A stretch of DNA of 64,000 bases, from positions 23,473,001-23,537,000 of the forward strand of contig NC_064437.1 in NCBI RefSeq assembly GCF_023343835.1, given 5' to 3'. Source of the stretch: Lagopus muta (lineage: Eukaryota > Chordata > Aves > Galliformes > Phasianidae). Both the position numbers and the translations under genes were made by a program. Positions 48,201 through 62,478 of this stretch are shown here, piece after piece; the first letter of the stretch is position 1; each line of letters begins with the position of its first letter. The notes under the pieces are model-generated. The model did no database searches. It was not told where the DNA came from and saw only the letters and a list, made by a program, of their open reading frames with translations.

Positions 48201-50749
48201 CTTGGAGATCTCCCTGCGGTTCAGCCCCTGGCGCCATCAGTTGGGCTCAAAATCAAAAGCAGTGGAAGGAGGTAATTAAAAGTGACTCTACACCGCTCTC
48301 CTGGCAAAAGACGACTCCACTGCAGCCACTGAAGGAGGGTGGGAAAGGATTCAGGGGTATGTAAGAGAAGGCATGTGTCTCTCCAGCTTTAGTGATTTCC
48401 ATTATGGAAAAGCAGCACTTTCCAGCTTTTAACCTTTACGCCGCTGAAGTCAAACATCAACTTTTTGTTTTAATTTCAGCATGTAAAAGACAAACTCCGG
48501 TTTGGCTAATGTCAACAGCATGCTCTCCCTAAGCTATAAGCAAGGTGCGGGGCTGAAAAAGCCCTACAAGGCAAAAAGCTGAGAAGCAAAATGATAGAGA
48601 AGCAGCGATTGCCACCAGCACTTCCACTGGCTGACTTGGCCCAGTGATTCTCAAGGCTATAGGACTCAGGGTGAAGGGAAAGGCCAGGAGGTTCAAACCA
48701 TGCTGTTGGCTGCAGGAACATCCATTAAAAGAAATTAAGAGCAAAGTCAGACCCCAGAAGGAGCAGAAGACACTGTGTTCCAACTCTAACCAGCTGAAGG
48801 AAAGTTTATATAAAAACAATCCCTTGGTCAGTGAGTCATGAGGAAAGAATTCCTAAGCTTTCTTCAGGGAAACCCCAGTAAATAACATGTCTAAAAACAC
48901 ATGAAGATGGTGTTGTCTGTTTCCTTACGATACTTGGTCTACATGATAAAACCTTTGGCAGCAAAACAACCTACCGAGAACAGATCTCTTTGGGAAACCC
49001 AAAAACCAGTAAGAACTGCTGTGGCTCCTTGCAAAGCCTGTCTCATATTCTAGCTCTTGTATGAGTTGTCTAATGCAAACTGGGAAGAAACATGAAAGAA
49101 TGCTTTTCCTTACAGCTTTGGAGAGTGCTTCTCCGTCGATTGCATGCAGTCGTACTCTCAAGATACATAGATGCCTGGATTTCAGTACATTCTACATCTT
49201 TTATAACTAAGCGCTTTGGACCGAAACATCTTGCTGTACTACGCCCAAAGAAACTGAATGAAAAGCTCTCTGCATGCACAGCCTGTCTGGAATATGTTAT
49301 CAGACACGCAGCAGGCTGTGCAAGAAATAGTACTCTAGCAAAAGAAAGGCTGGATGGCTGGATTTCAATTCCAATGTAAAACTTCTTTGGCTATGAGCAT
49401 TTTTTTCATCTTTTTTTTTTCTTTTTTAATTATCACAACATTTTAGAAGCGTGTTACGTGTTTTTAAGCATATCTTCCAGCAAAGAGATTTTAAAGTAAC
49501 TTAACGTAGGCTCAGAAAAATACGAGATTGCAGTGGTTTCCAGACAAATGATCAGAGCTGAACACTGTGCCGCCTGAATTTGGACTGACTAAAAACTACT
49601 GTTGGAGATTCCAGGTAGGAATATTAACTAAAGCACATATATTCTGTGTCAAGCAGAGCTCACACTGTGTAGCAACGCTTCTTAATTGTTGCAGATGCCC
49701 AGGACAGACTCATTTTACCTCTCCCCTTAAGGAGTTTTTAGCTTATTGAGTGTGAATGTGAACGTTTTGGTTCGCACTGGAAGCTTCGCCTGCCCAACGT
49801 AAAATTCCTTTATGGATTTTATTTCAGGTTATGCTGCTCCCATATTTTCAGCTGCTATAGATCCATAGCAGACTCCAGAAGTTTTCCAGGATATAGCCAG
49901 AAACTTGTCAAGAAAAAAAAAAAGGAAGGTTGGAAGCATTACAGGGTAATTCCCAAGGGGCTGTGGAGTTACCATAGTAAAGGAGTGTTTTTACCAAAAT
50001 GCACAGAAACAAAAGAGGTAGCTTCACTGATATTTGAATTGTAATTTTCCATGCTTTGAATGAATAGGGCATTTGTGACCATCTTTCAGGTATCTGTGAC
50101 TAACTGTAAACTCTGGGAGATAGCTTAATACTCCTCTGCGTGAAGAAATACATGATGAAAAATATTGCTTAAAAGCTATGAAGGATCAGCCTAAAGGCTA
50201 TCAGTACTGACAAAGCACAAGCTTTGCACAGAGAAAATGCAGACGCACGATAAAAGGAACTCTTGGAAATAGGAGCATCTTTTAGTCCCGTTAAACCAGT
50301 CCATCATCCAAAAGGGAAGATGAAGCCAGAAACAGCACAGGTGGAAAGAACTTTTTATCAAAACTCACAGAAGTGGGATAGGTGACACTGAGAAGTGCTG
50401 CATCCTTTCATCTTACATGGAGCGGCAGCGCTCCTGAGCCTTACCAGAGAAAAGATGTGTATTTACGTGCTTCATCATAATCTGAATTCTGTTGCTTAAC
50501 TGTCACGGTGCTGGTAGACAATTAATCAGGAACCTTAACAATTACACATGAGTATCAACAGCCAAGAGATCCAGACACAGAAGGAATAACCACAGATTAT
50601 TCTAGACACAGATGCCTGGAAATACATGCAGTTCCCCAGTGGGGTGTCATCCAAAAAGATCTGAATTGCGACAGGAAAATGTTGGTACTTGTACACGTAA
50701 AGCAAATACATTCAGCATATCTGAGCAAACACACCAAACCTCTCAGGAT

Positions 50750-50750
<1 letters not shown>

Positions 50751-50783
<33 letters not shown>
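50751..50783. repeat. (CA)n microsatellite
   Basis: An uninterrupted CA dinucleotide tract of about 16.5 units lies in the large DNM3 intron. It is probably length-polymorphic. Confidence 0.97.
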
Positions 50784-50787
<4 letters not shown>

Positions 50788-53700
50788 CCTCTTGACTCAG
50801 GTAAAATCGTTTCAAGCAGTTCCCCACAGTTTTTCTTTCTACTCTTCATTAAACCAGCAAAAGGATGAAGAGTCTCATACACACCTAGGTTAGTTAATAA
50901 CAATTACTGACTTTAAAGACTTCAACAAGTGACCTAACAAAAGTGCTTGAGCAAATTTCCAGTCTTACTTTAAGCTGAGATGCTTCTGGTTCCCCAGCTA
51001 AGGGGACACTCAAATTAACTGAAATCAAATTAGGATTAATCCATCATTGTTGATTCTTAAATTCATCACTGTATATGCAGATGATATAGGAGTGAGGTAT
51101 TTTTAAAGAGCAAAGACAAAGATGTTTTGCCAAACCTGCTCCAAACACCAGAAATAGTGCCTTCTTAGGCTTGAAGAGACAAGTCCTGTAGAAAGAAATT
51201 ATGCTGCTGCTCTACAGAATTCCTTAATAATATAATAATCCTAAAGCCTACATCGCCTGCTAGTCAGAGCAGTGACAAACAGGTAGTTTGTTCTGAGATT
51301 GTTTGTTTCCACAGATCTCAATGGCTAGTGACAAACCTCTAACCCAAAATGCAGACAGGACAATGTTCAGTAATTATCCACTGATTCTCTCCTGTCATTC
51401 TTTGACTGTAAGCTTTACAAGCCAGGAACCACGTTTTTATTTTACATTTGTAAAATGGGATCTGGGTCCACAACTGCAGCTTCTAGACAAATAGTATCTA
51501 TTCACAATATTAACAACAGCTGCTGGAGAGGCATCATGCTGTGACTTACAAAAGAAACTGTACGAATAAGATGGAACTGAATAAGAGAAATGCAACATGG
51601 GGCAGAAATCACAGTCCCAGTTGGACAACACCAGGACTGGTTCTAGGAAAGGAGGACTTTAGCAGAACACTCACCAGACTACAGTAAGCAGGGAAAAAAA
51701 CAGCATTCCACTAAAAACTTACAGGATGAAGCAGAACACGTTCAGTCACAGCAGATGAAATGCTAACCCTCCAGACATTGATGGGAGCTTTACAATTGAT
51801 TTCATCATGCCCAGTTTTCACTCATGTTCCAGTCTTTTTGCTACCAATGCTGGTTGCAGTTTAATTGTTTCTGAGCATATGCATCCACTCATTGGTTTTT
51901 ATTCTACACAGCAGTATATAACAGAAACCATAAAGAAAAAGAGTTATGTTTTCAAACTCTTGGAGATGACAAGTGTCCTAAAGCAAGGGCCCATGATTTC
52001 CATCATACCAAGGGCAAGACACTGTTGAGGACTGCACACCATGCTGCATTTTGCTCTTGGTTAACTTCCTAAGCTTTAACATTGAAACTAGCAGTGAGCC
52101 CTGAATTGGAAGCCATTGATCCAGAAGAAAAGAAACCCGACAGATAAAGGTAAACTATAGACACCTATGCATTCGAGGTTGCTTGCTGGTGTCCTTGTTC
52201 ATAGAGTCACATCATTCCCTGGGTTGAAGCCCTCAGCTGAGGAGCAGCGGGTACAGAGCCCCTGCTCACTGAACAGCTCAAGAGAATACTGTGACAAATA
52301 AAGATGACTGAAAAGTTTCATTTTCTGCTAATGAAAAGGTCCAATGCAGCCCAACACCTTGTGTAACAGCTCGTGGGAACTTTCTGTCTACGCATCACAG
52401 AGCTTTCATCCAGCCAGATAATTTCACATACGTCATTTGAACTGAGTGCAATATTCAGTGATGCATCATTCTCTCTTTGAATTACAAGTAATTTGATTAG
52501 GAAATGTTAGGTTTAAAAAGAATGAGAGAAGGTAAAGTTGAACCAAGTAAAATCATTTGTTTCTCCACTTTGGGACCAGGAACAACAGTAGGTAAGGCAC
52601 CAAAGTGGAAGAGAACCAAAAATCAAATACCACAGGTGTCCACCGCCAGCTTTTCCTAGGGCCAAAACTCAGTTCTCCAGAATCAGCACAGTTAGAATAG
52701 CAAATGTTCTCCAAATCCATCAAACTGGGAAGGACAGAGAACACACTGGTCAATGAAAGGCCACAATGGAACTGGGACACAGGTGCAGGAGGGGTGACCA
52801 CAGAACAGGAACAAATGACATCATGAGTGCTGTGAGGAAAGAATGAAATTTCAGAACAGGGAATTTCACACACAAAGCATCGTGTGAAATTGACTCCATG
52901 CGGACAGTAATTATAACCCTACCTCCACCAAAAGAAAGGTAGGGTAAGCCAAACAAATCCAGGATAAAACCATGCATCAGAATAGACATTGCATGTCTTT
53001 GCTTTTGTCCAAAACAGAATGAGAAAAAACAGCATTCAGTTTCTCTTAATGGTCTTGTTTTCTCTTACAAGTGAGAGAAAAAGAAGGATCTGGCTGTTTA
53101 CCAGCTGCCCTCCACCCTCCTGTCCAATGACTACATTTCCTGCTACACTGTAAATGCTATGGAAGTGACTCCGATGACATTTTTGGCAGAAAAAACTCAC
53201 ATTTTTATTTAGACCCAATTACTTTTTTTAAAAACCGCTACTCAGGAGTAGTTTTTTGTGCACGAACTGACTTGGAGAACAACAAAAAAAATTGCTCAAG
53301 TCTTGTGATATCTGAGTGCGTTTCCCTTTCTGTTCAGTTTTGCACATGGGTGACATGGTGGAGCTGCACTAAAGGGGTTTGGAGGCAACGCGACCTTCCA
53401 GCTATGGCTGTCCTGAGACCTGGGGGCACAGACACCCAGCCTGCAGTCTCAAGGATCTCTGTAGGTCTGAGTAGTGCAGCACAGCCCAGAAGCACCCTCC
53501 TGTGCCAACCAACTCTTAGCACTCATTGACCAGTTCTAGGAAAGGATCTGCAGGAGTTGGCTTTCTTTACTGCCTTCCCCAGGGGAGATCTCCCTCTCTT
53601 TTCAATAGCAATTCATGTCCAGAACATGGCTGACACTCCACGCTCCATCATCGGAAACTTCGCAGCCAGAAAGTTTTCACCTTTCGGTACAGCTTCAATA

Positions 53701-56438
53701 AAATCCTTCATTAGAGTGGAAGTGGTGCAAAAATGAGCTGCACCATAAAAAATGAGAATTTAAAAATATTTTCAAGGTGCAGGTGTCTCATGGAAAGCAA
53801 AGAGCCCACCACGAAGACATTGCAAACATAATAATAATAAAAAAAATCTGCTCCATTCTAAATTTCCTGGAGCTTGCTTAATGTCAGCAGGTTTGTTTAA
53901 TAGCAGAAATGTAAAACTGTGACAGCTATTGAACGGCTGACCCCTGACACAGGCAGTTACCAGTTTGCTGGGACTGGTTCTGAAATCCTTCAGTTCGCAA
54001 GGCTGCATCTTGTTACAGTCAGTGCAACTGATGCAATGCTCTGGATCTCTCTCTCCCTTGTACGTTTTTAACTCTCTTGTGCCAACAATTATTTTACTCT
54101 TAGAGAATATAAAAGAGGGCTGCTCTGTGTTTCAGGGAACAGGAGTGCCTCTAGGTTTGGTTTGAAGTAGTAAATACTTAGAAGGATGATCTTTATGGAG
54201 GGGTGTTTTCGCATTCATGAAAGCGTAAGGCAGCACGGAAGGCACTGACAAACAGCCATTTCCTTTCCTCCCTCTGCTTTGGACTGCTGCTGACCCTGTG
54301 GGGACGCGCATGCACGCACTGCTCTGCTCCGTCACGCCGTCACTTCATTGTAAAACTCAATTCATCTGTTTGAAGCAATGACTGAAGCACCGTCTATAAA
54401 ATTATGGCATTTTTCCCGCTTTAAAAAGTATTATAACACTTCTTTCATTTGAAAGTTATTTTTAAACCTCCTTGGCCTGGAGCCAATTTTAGTCATAACT
54501 GAAGTGGATTCTTCTTTTCCTAGAATTCAGTGCCTTCCTTTCCTAGAATATAGTTGTCTGGGTGTTGTTTTTTTAAGTTAAAAAAAAACAAGCCAACAAA
54601 AACAAAACAGTAAATGCACAGTTTTCATTTCCATCTACGCTGCTTTCCCTCTGACACATCAGCACAAGTTGCTGTTCAGCCTGCTGCTACACAACAAACA
54701 CAAGCGAGTCCTTACTTTTTTTAGCTTAGGACCTTAACTCGAACACCACCCTCAGCAGTCTGGGAGCAGAGGCACCGACTCTCAGTTTGAGCCTGGCTGG
54801 GAACATTACCATGGCCAGAGTCAGAGCGTGATTTGCAGGTAAGTGCAGACACTTCAGAAACACAGCTGGATTTGGTAAAACAAGCATCACAGCCCTGTGC
54901 AAAGATGCACGTGGCTTCTGGCGCAGTACCTGCGTAGAAATGTCAATAGCCAGGCATGAAATAGATGAACTGAGAGAGCTGTTGTCATACACTTAGGTAG
55001 GATGAGTACCCTGACTTCACTCACTCTAAGTTCCCACTTTCCAGGGCTGTCTCGAGAGGGAGTAGGACATCTGGTCTTCTTAATGAAGTAGCTGATCTGG
55101 AATCTGGGTTCGGTATAACTACTCCCATCCCTTTTCCCCTCCCCCTCCCAAAAAAAGAGACTTGAAACTAAGCAATTAATATGTCACCAAGAAGTATTTT
55201 AAGCAATAACATGCAAACTGACCTGGCAGCGAGATTATTTTCCTTTTCTTTTCAAAGGAAATTCTGTTTTTCTCAGGAGAAAATTCAAACTAAATTCTAC
55301 TAAGTGACTTTGTATTCGGTGAATGCTCGTATGCTCAGTGTTATCCACACTGAGACAATGCCACTAACCAAGATGCAAATTTTGTGTGTGTGTGTTTTAT
55401 TTTTGCTAGCTCAGCCTATGGGGTTTGGGATGAGAATTTCAGTAGGACACAGCACCTAGTAAATCTTCTAACCTAACAATGTTGGGCACGTACAGAAAAC
55501 TGCCTATGTGAGAATATTGTAGGCTTTGTTGCTGTTGTTATTTTCAAACAGCAGGATATGGAGGGCTGGTGTTTTTTGCTTTTGTTTTTAAACAACAAGA
55601 GTGATGAAAATGCACGGGGGAGGAAGCGAATTCACAAAGATGGATTAAGACACTGAGTCAGTGTCTTCAGCATCTGGACCGAAGCTACAAGCAGCTTCCC
55701 AGCACTCTGTGCAGCTTGGCACAACGCTCCTCTCATCCTGCTTCTGCACAGGACTGCAGAGCAGAGTTCAGTTTTAACTTTAGTAAGACGTGGCTTGCCA
55801 ACATGTGCTTGCTGAATGAGGTAGGTCTCCATTACCTCATTCTAAACGACCCCTTTTACAGATCTTATCCAACAAAGCTTTGAAGATATATTTATTTTTA
55901 ACCATGTGAGAAATCTCACTTACAGTAATGATTGTGCAACAATAAAAAGTAAAAATAACAATGATTAGTAGTCCACTGATGACCATAAACCCTCCTCTTT
56001 TCCCTCCCCCTGCTTTTTCTTAGGACCTCATTACTCCAATGTTTATTTTCACTTTGCAAATTTAAGAGGCAAAGCTAAGGGCAGTACCCATTCAGGTTGT
56101 GTGGGCGGTTACGGAATCTTTCCACATGACATGAGACAGTGTGAAAGCCCTAGCAGGTAATAATAATAGGAATTTTAAAGCCTTGCTAGGTACCCAAGTA
56201 AATCCTTACCAGGACAGTAAGGAAGGATTCTGCAGGTTTGAAAACCCCGGGATCTACAGTCTGCAGCCCCTCCTTTCTCCCAGCCACATCTCAGACGCTC
56301 TTACTGCCTCTCAGGTGCACCCACTTCATTTTCCATACAACTAGGTACAGAAGTCTCAAGATGCCTGCGGGCTTTGAGCCACTACAGGCAGCTGCAGTTA
56401 GTTCTGCCTGCCTAACTGGGATTCATAACCTCCTAAAA

Positions 56439-56510
56439 TCATAGAATCATAGAATGGCTTGGGCTGCAAGGGACCTTTAAGATCATCTAGCTCCAGCTCC
56501 CTGAGCATGA
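56439..56510 (-). mobile_element. CR1 LINE 3'-end fragment
   Basis: AATCATAGAATCATAGAATGG is followed by CTTGGGCTGCAAGGGACC and AAGATCATCTAGCTCCAGC on the + strand. This is the reverse complement of the CR1 3' end with two intact ATTCTATG-type terminal repeats. The clean octamers suggest a relatively young copy compared with the one at 493. Confidence 0.9.
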
Positions 56511-59500
56511 GCAACTCATGTGAAAGAAGGGAGGGGACACTGATGAGGATTCAATGATCCTCACCAGGATCTGGGTTCCAAGAGAAAGATGAGGATGGCT
56601 GTCATGGAGATTTGTTTTGGAATTACCTTCTGGCTGACATCCCAGGGCCAATGGGGGAATTTCTGTGAACGTACAGCAAAAATCACCCATTGCTCACAGC
56701 ATAAGGAAAGCTAACAGATCCAACAAGCCTCAAATCTCACAGGTTTCTCCTATACCTGCTTAAATCTATCCTATCTTTTGCTAGCAACTGAACTCCACGT
56801 CAGACACTACTACTGGTCCTCTCTCCCTGGAGGTGCCCCACAGCTCCGGTCACTGGAGAACAGTGCTTGTCCACATGCATCCTGACCCCTGTTTCTGGCA
56901 GCGCCAACAGATCTCTGGTGCCCCATCTCACTTGACAGAGCATCTACAGTCTAACTCCTCTCATCAGGAGATCAGCTCAGTACCCAGCATAGCAGCAAAG
57001 CCTTAAGTCAGCATATCGTAAAGCAACATTATAAACATTACCTTGATATTTCAGTGTACACAGTTAACATTTACATTTCACACCAACTCCTGCATACAGT
57101 CCCTCTCTCTATGCCATCAATTCTTAACCCTTCACCACCCAACAAGCAAGCCAATAAAACACAACATTTTTGGTGCTTCTGAGCCCAGTTACTATGGAGA
57201 CAGCAGCAGACAAAAAGTGATAAAAATATCAAAATTAAAAGCAGACAAATTCCCACATCTTCAGACAATTTTAAGTGCACCTGGGTCTTTCCCAAATAGC
57301 CAAGAAATGTTAGAAGCTCACAGTGAGATACTACAAGCAATATTTCAGGGGATAGTTTCAACATTTGCTATGAAGCATCCTTTGATGCTCCAGATACATC
57401 CTCCTAAGGGTTAATGTGTCAAAACAGGAAAGAAAAAAAATGCAAAAGCCGTGTAAATTCTTTCTGTAGCATGACAAAATCTCTTTGCATCTTGTTCCAA
57501 AGTGTGAGATGTGAAATTTTCATTCTTAAGTAAAAATGGCAGAAAAAGTGCAAACCCTGGGAACTACTTAATTATTAGTTTATCAGATCAGCATCAGCAA
57601 AACTATCTTTTTATGTGCTGCTCAGTTTTAAAAACCTACCATGCATATTTCAGTTCTCCCTCTCTACACCCCACACCCTTCTGCTGCTGTCCAGCTGGAA
57701 CACATCAAGGGTCTAGAAGCCAAGTCAAATGTTGACCCCACCCTCCTCCATCCATTTTAAGGCACCTTCAAAGCCACTACACTGATCTAGTTCAGCTTAG
57801 CCAACAACGCCAGCAAATCTGTTATTTAAGACTTTAGTGCCGGGTTTTTATAACTGCCCATTAATACAAGCTTTGATGTATGGTCAAAAAATCCAGCTGT
57901 AATGAGTTTCATCAGACTGTAGCAACCTTTCCTCAGAAGGTCTTTATTACTATACCTTCATAATCTTCGGACCCAATACTGTTTTATAGTATCATTCTCA
58001 CTGAACTGCCTTAAAAAACAACACTCGGCATCATTTAACATATCACCTTCTGCAAAATTAAAATACAAAGATCTGTTCATAGTTTCATAGAAGACATTTT
58101 TGTACCTACATTCCCTCTTAGAAAGAAGCTAGGAGTTTCCTCGTAGGAGTATGCAGGCAACAATTGTGTGAAATAGAAGATAAAAGTGATTTTTATGACA
58201 AAACCCTTGAGTCAGGATACAAAAGGATTTTGTAAAAGCACAAAGAACTTACTCTGTTGTTCCCCTTTGCAGGATGCAGCAGGGAGGGAAGAGGAAAAAA
58301 GAAATATTAGATACATACATTTTACATACATTCAGTCTAACTTGTGCAGTTCTGGAAGTAGCTCAAACCAAATGAACTGACTCAAAGTACATTCACAGAA
58401 TCCTTTAGTCAGACAGCTTCCTGAGGAGCACAGGACATTCACGAAGGATCTGAAATGGTCAGCGAAGCTGTAAATTCACACTGCTTTTCAAAATTTCCTC
58501 TCTACGCAAACTTTCAGATTCTACTTTTGCTTCCTCCAGTGTAAATTAGGAGCAGCTCCAGGGAAGTCGGTGGACACTAAAACGAGGGTGAGGGAAACGA
58601 GGCTCAAAATGATCTAGGGATGGGACCAAAGCCAGAGGGATTTTCGTGCATCGGCAATACTGAGCTTCCAGTACGCAAAGCAACCACTAAATATGTCTGC
58701 TTACCCTTTCACGACAGCCACTCCCTGCAACATGCCAATGAATGGAAAGTTTCACGATCCAATGCTTTTAAAAAGCAAATATTGTACGTTTAGACTAGTA
58801 ATGAAAGTAAGGAGGAGATGGCATTAGGGAAAGGGGAAAGGGAATGGATGGTTGGTGCCAGCCAGGTAAAGTGTGCTGAACAGCTTACGATGAACATCTG
58901 TGCTTTCTTTTCTTTTCTTTTAATTACAAGTTTTGCCATGAGCTGGCATGAACAGTGTATATTATCCAGTGGGAAGCTGGCCAAAATAAACACCAGCCGA
59001 GTTGAGAAATACAGTCTGGAAAGGTTAGTCACAAAGTTGTAGCCATTTTTTAGAAAAGGAGGTTTGGATGCCTCAATACAGAAACCCAGCAGTAAAGTCA
59101 GCTGGTAAATGGATATCCTGTTTCAAAGTGAATTGGCCACAGTGTGATTTATATCAAGCAAGCTGCCTTGCATATGGGTTGGAATACTAAAAACACTGAT
59201 TCATTGCTATCTGGGTGGCTGTCAAAGCTCACGTCCTGAGAAATGCAAATCTCTAGGGAGGGAGGTGACCTGGAAAAGTCCAAAAGAATTCAGGGGCTCA
59301 AAGAAAAACTCTGAAGGGTGGTTAAAGATAGCTAACAAGTGAATGAATACATGAATGTACATCAGCACACACTGAGGGATGGAGAACGCAGGCAAAAGGA
59401 AGCAAGAAAATGGAGGAACGGGGTGTTAGATGGCTTAATGAGTTTTGTTTAGGCACAAAAATAAAATGTCAACAACCTTAGACTTTGCTTAGGGTATTAA

Positions 59501-62154
59501 AGTAGTACTTCATAGCAGTAGTGGTAAGTACCAAGCCCCATTACCACTGCCATCATTCAATTTTAAGTAGTACTACTAGAAAAACAACAGAAAAACAAAT
59601 ATTCTTAGTTGAGAGATTTGCTCCTGGTGAGAACTTGAAGCAAATCTCTTTAATTCAGTGACAAATTCCTACTATTCCTTTCATTGCAGAAGTAAACCAA
59701 GTAGGGGCCAATGCGTTGGGCTTTATATCAGCATTCCCGTATGCGAGCAGCAGAGCTGTTAATGAAAGCACACAGCTTAACTTCAGATTCCAGGCTGTGC
59801 ACGCTCCTCTGGCAGTTACAGAAAGCAGGCCAGCCTCACCACTGCAGCACTCCAGGTTTACAGCACTATTAATCTATTTTTCATTTCTAAGCAGCAATTT
59901 TTCTACTTCTGGTGCCAAAGTCTTGGATATTCAAAGTTACCAGCTGCAACTTGCACATGAAAAAGAATGAGAAGGTCATCCTGTGAAGGGGCTGGGGTAC
60001 CTCTTTGCATTTTTAACTGCGGGACTGCGAAGCTGTTAAGAAAGACTGAAGCAAACACAACTTGCTGCCATTTCCTAACAGCATTTCTTGCATGAAAATG
60101 AGGTCTCTCAATCTTTGAAGAAGAGTAAAAGACTGGTGGGCATCTCAAAAACTATTTTATGTTGCCAGGCAAAGGTGCAGAACTGAGGAGTGTGCATATG
60201 ATTATAATGAAAGTTCTGTCGAAGTTCCCAATGTGCCCTGAGTGCTGTAGCTTTTGCTTTACAAAATACAGAACTTTAACTGCAGGCTTTCATTAAACAT
60301 TTGTACCTACAGTCGTAGTTGTAGGAAGAGGAAAATACTCTGCAAGATTAGAGTAGCATGAAGGATCCTTCCTGCACAGTTTGATGAGCTACAGCATGAA
60401 TTTCAAACTGGAGGGTTTGGAACAACAATATTCACTCTTTTTTTGTGATGTAAAGGTGATTCCAGCCCAGACAACAACTGAGTTTTGACTGCTTCCTAAC
60501 TTTGTCTTTTAAAGATGACTTTCAATCTTGTTTCTGAGATTCCTTCAACAGACAAACTTTAAAAAAAAAAGGGTTCTTCAGAAAACCTATTTTGAATATA
60601 AAATATTTTTAGGGAGATAGGAAAAACAAAGAGACAGAACATAAGTTTAGAAATCCAGCCAGTGTGCCTTTTTTATCAATAAAGGATCAGGTATATGAAG
60701 AATACGGCAAACATGGCAAATTCAATTGGCTGGTTTGACACCATAACCTGAGCAAAAAATCAAAACGATGCAGTATTTTGAAAGTAGGAATTTCTTAGAT
60801 AACCTCTTATAACTAATCCTTGTAACATGACTTCTGGTAGTCCTAGATAAGAGCTAATTTACAGGGACAGGCACCCTACTGGAAAGTCATTAAGAATATT
60901 TAAAAACGAGTGCCAGATATTTGGTAGGTCTCCTGCTGAATTTCTGTCTGACCTATTAAAAAAAAACCAACACTGTTATTATAATCACTGGTCATTTCTA
61001 CAATAACTGGAGAATCCCACAGTTCAAGTATTCTGATTTGGCTTTTGCTGGTAGCCTCGACAGTGTTTACACAGAGTACAGGGAGCGTTTCCTGTGCATG
61101 TAAATAGCAGCAGGAAGAGATGCAGAGAGGATTATAGAGGAAGATGTACAGGTATCACAAAAATAAGGGAAGTATGAGGAAGACGATGAAAATGGAAGAC
61201 ATCACAAGACCCGGGGCTCAAGGGACCTGCCCTTGTCATGGAAAACAAGCAGGAATAGGAACAAATTCCACCAAAGTCAAAGCATCATTTCTCAGAATAG
61301 ATTCTCCTCTGAAGGTATCCATGTGAAAATTACACTAGAAAGATGAGCTATGCATTAGAGAGTCTTTAGTGAATACTGAAAGAATTTAGTGAATATTGAA
61401 ATACTGAAGAATTTGTCAATTGAAACTAGTCAAGCACAGAGCACAGGACAAAACAAAAAAAGAAGAAAACCCCAATACTGATTGAATCCCATGGAAGCTC
61501 TGACACTACTGAGAAAAAGTTGTGGTTACTGTAGGTTTGTCATAGGTAATAAAGGCCTTTTAAAATTGAAACCTTAAATGTAAAACAGAGTAGCCATAAT
61601 CTGAATGGTCTTAAAGCAGCCTCACTGCTCAGTGCCAAGGTTTTGTTCTGATGCTGCAGGCCTCTGATGCTCCAGTGCCTCACCAGGGCCTCAGCTACGC
61701 AGGCATTTGAGGGAGCTGGACTTCAGGAGCTGAGCCAACTCCCTCGTCCCAGACTTATGTAAATGACAAAACACAAAATGACAATGTCCAAAAAGTACAA
61801 AATGGTAGTTGGGCATATTCCATTTCCCAGCATTTTCCTTTTTTTGTCTTTTCTGTTTAATTTAGAGGCTGTTTTTCTTGCTGTTTCCTGTTCAATTTGC
61901 TTCACATGATTAGCACAGTAAAACTGTGTTTGGAAAGGTTTAGCATGTGTTCCATGCACAAAAACATGCAATGATTCAGTAAAATAAATACACGTGATTG
62001 CCTCAAATGCTTCTGTCAGTTCTGTAATGCAGAGCTTGCAGGAATAAGCTTATTTTCTTTAGAAGATAGTCATAGAAGCAATGAAGCACAGAAAACCTCA
62101 CTTTGCTGAATGTTTTTACTAAACTGCTCCAATGAATGACATTTTGGAACTTTC

Positions 62155-62177
62155 TTTTTTTTTTTTTTTTTTTTTTT
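62155..62177. repeat. Homopolymer T run (23 bases)
   Basis: A pure T tract lies about 190 bases downstream of the PH exon in transcript sense, where it reads as poly(A). No retroposed body is recognised beside it. Confidence 0.9.
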
Positions 62178-62366
62178 AAATTGATGACACACAAATTAAC
62201 TGTAAAGTATTTCATTATGAATATTAACCAATTACTTCCTCAGAGGCCAATGAAAAGGCTACAATTTCTTGAGCTATCTGCAGATGTTCTGTTCTCCCAA
62301 ATGATGCAATTGGTTTTCTGACTCAAAAAGAGCAGCTACTGAAACCGAGTGAGCTGTAGAACTTAC

Positions 62367-62478
62367 TGAGGATTTATCAGGATAGACACCGGCTCGTAGC
62401 AGAGATGCCTTCCAGCTATCCACCTCTTCTTGGGAGTCACAGGCTAGTTCAAGGAAACGGTAATCCTTGTAAACATTC
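62367..62478 (-). CDS. DNM3: DNM3 exon: C-terminal part of PH domain
   Basis: This exon of 112 bases supplies one base completing a split codon, then 37 codons: [20 protein letters not shown], then [17 protein letters not shown]. This is the last strand and C-terminal helix of the pleckstrin homology domain, which binds PI(4,5)P2 at membrane necks. [13 protein letters not shown] is diagnostic for classical dynamins, and PDKS points to dynamin-3 (dynamin-1 has PER and dynamin-2 has PEK). The acceptor is CTGTCCTAG and the donor is CTCA|GTAAGT. The end is phase 0, matching the next exon. The rest of the PH domain and all upstream exons (GTPase and stalk) lie beyond the right edge. Confidence 0.97.

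Larger units (their letters stand above)
33077..62366 (-). other. DNM3: Large DNM3 intron between PH and GED exons (29.3 kb)
   Basis: The donor is CTCA|GTAAGT at 62366 and the acceptor ends at 33077. The intron is AT-rich, with many short spurious frames and none that I recognise. It contains AT-rich palindromes (34495-34541), a 15-bp duplication (39786-39815), a purine/G-run tract (40396-40440), a tRNA-derived SINE remnant (42190-42270), a CA microsatellite (50751-50783), a CR1 copy (about 56439) and a 23-base T run (62155-62177). Small alternatively spliced dynamin exons could hide here unseen. Confidence 0.85.
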
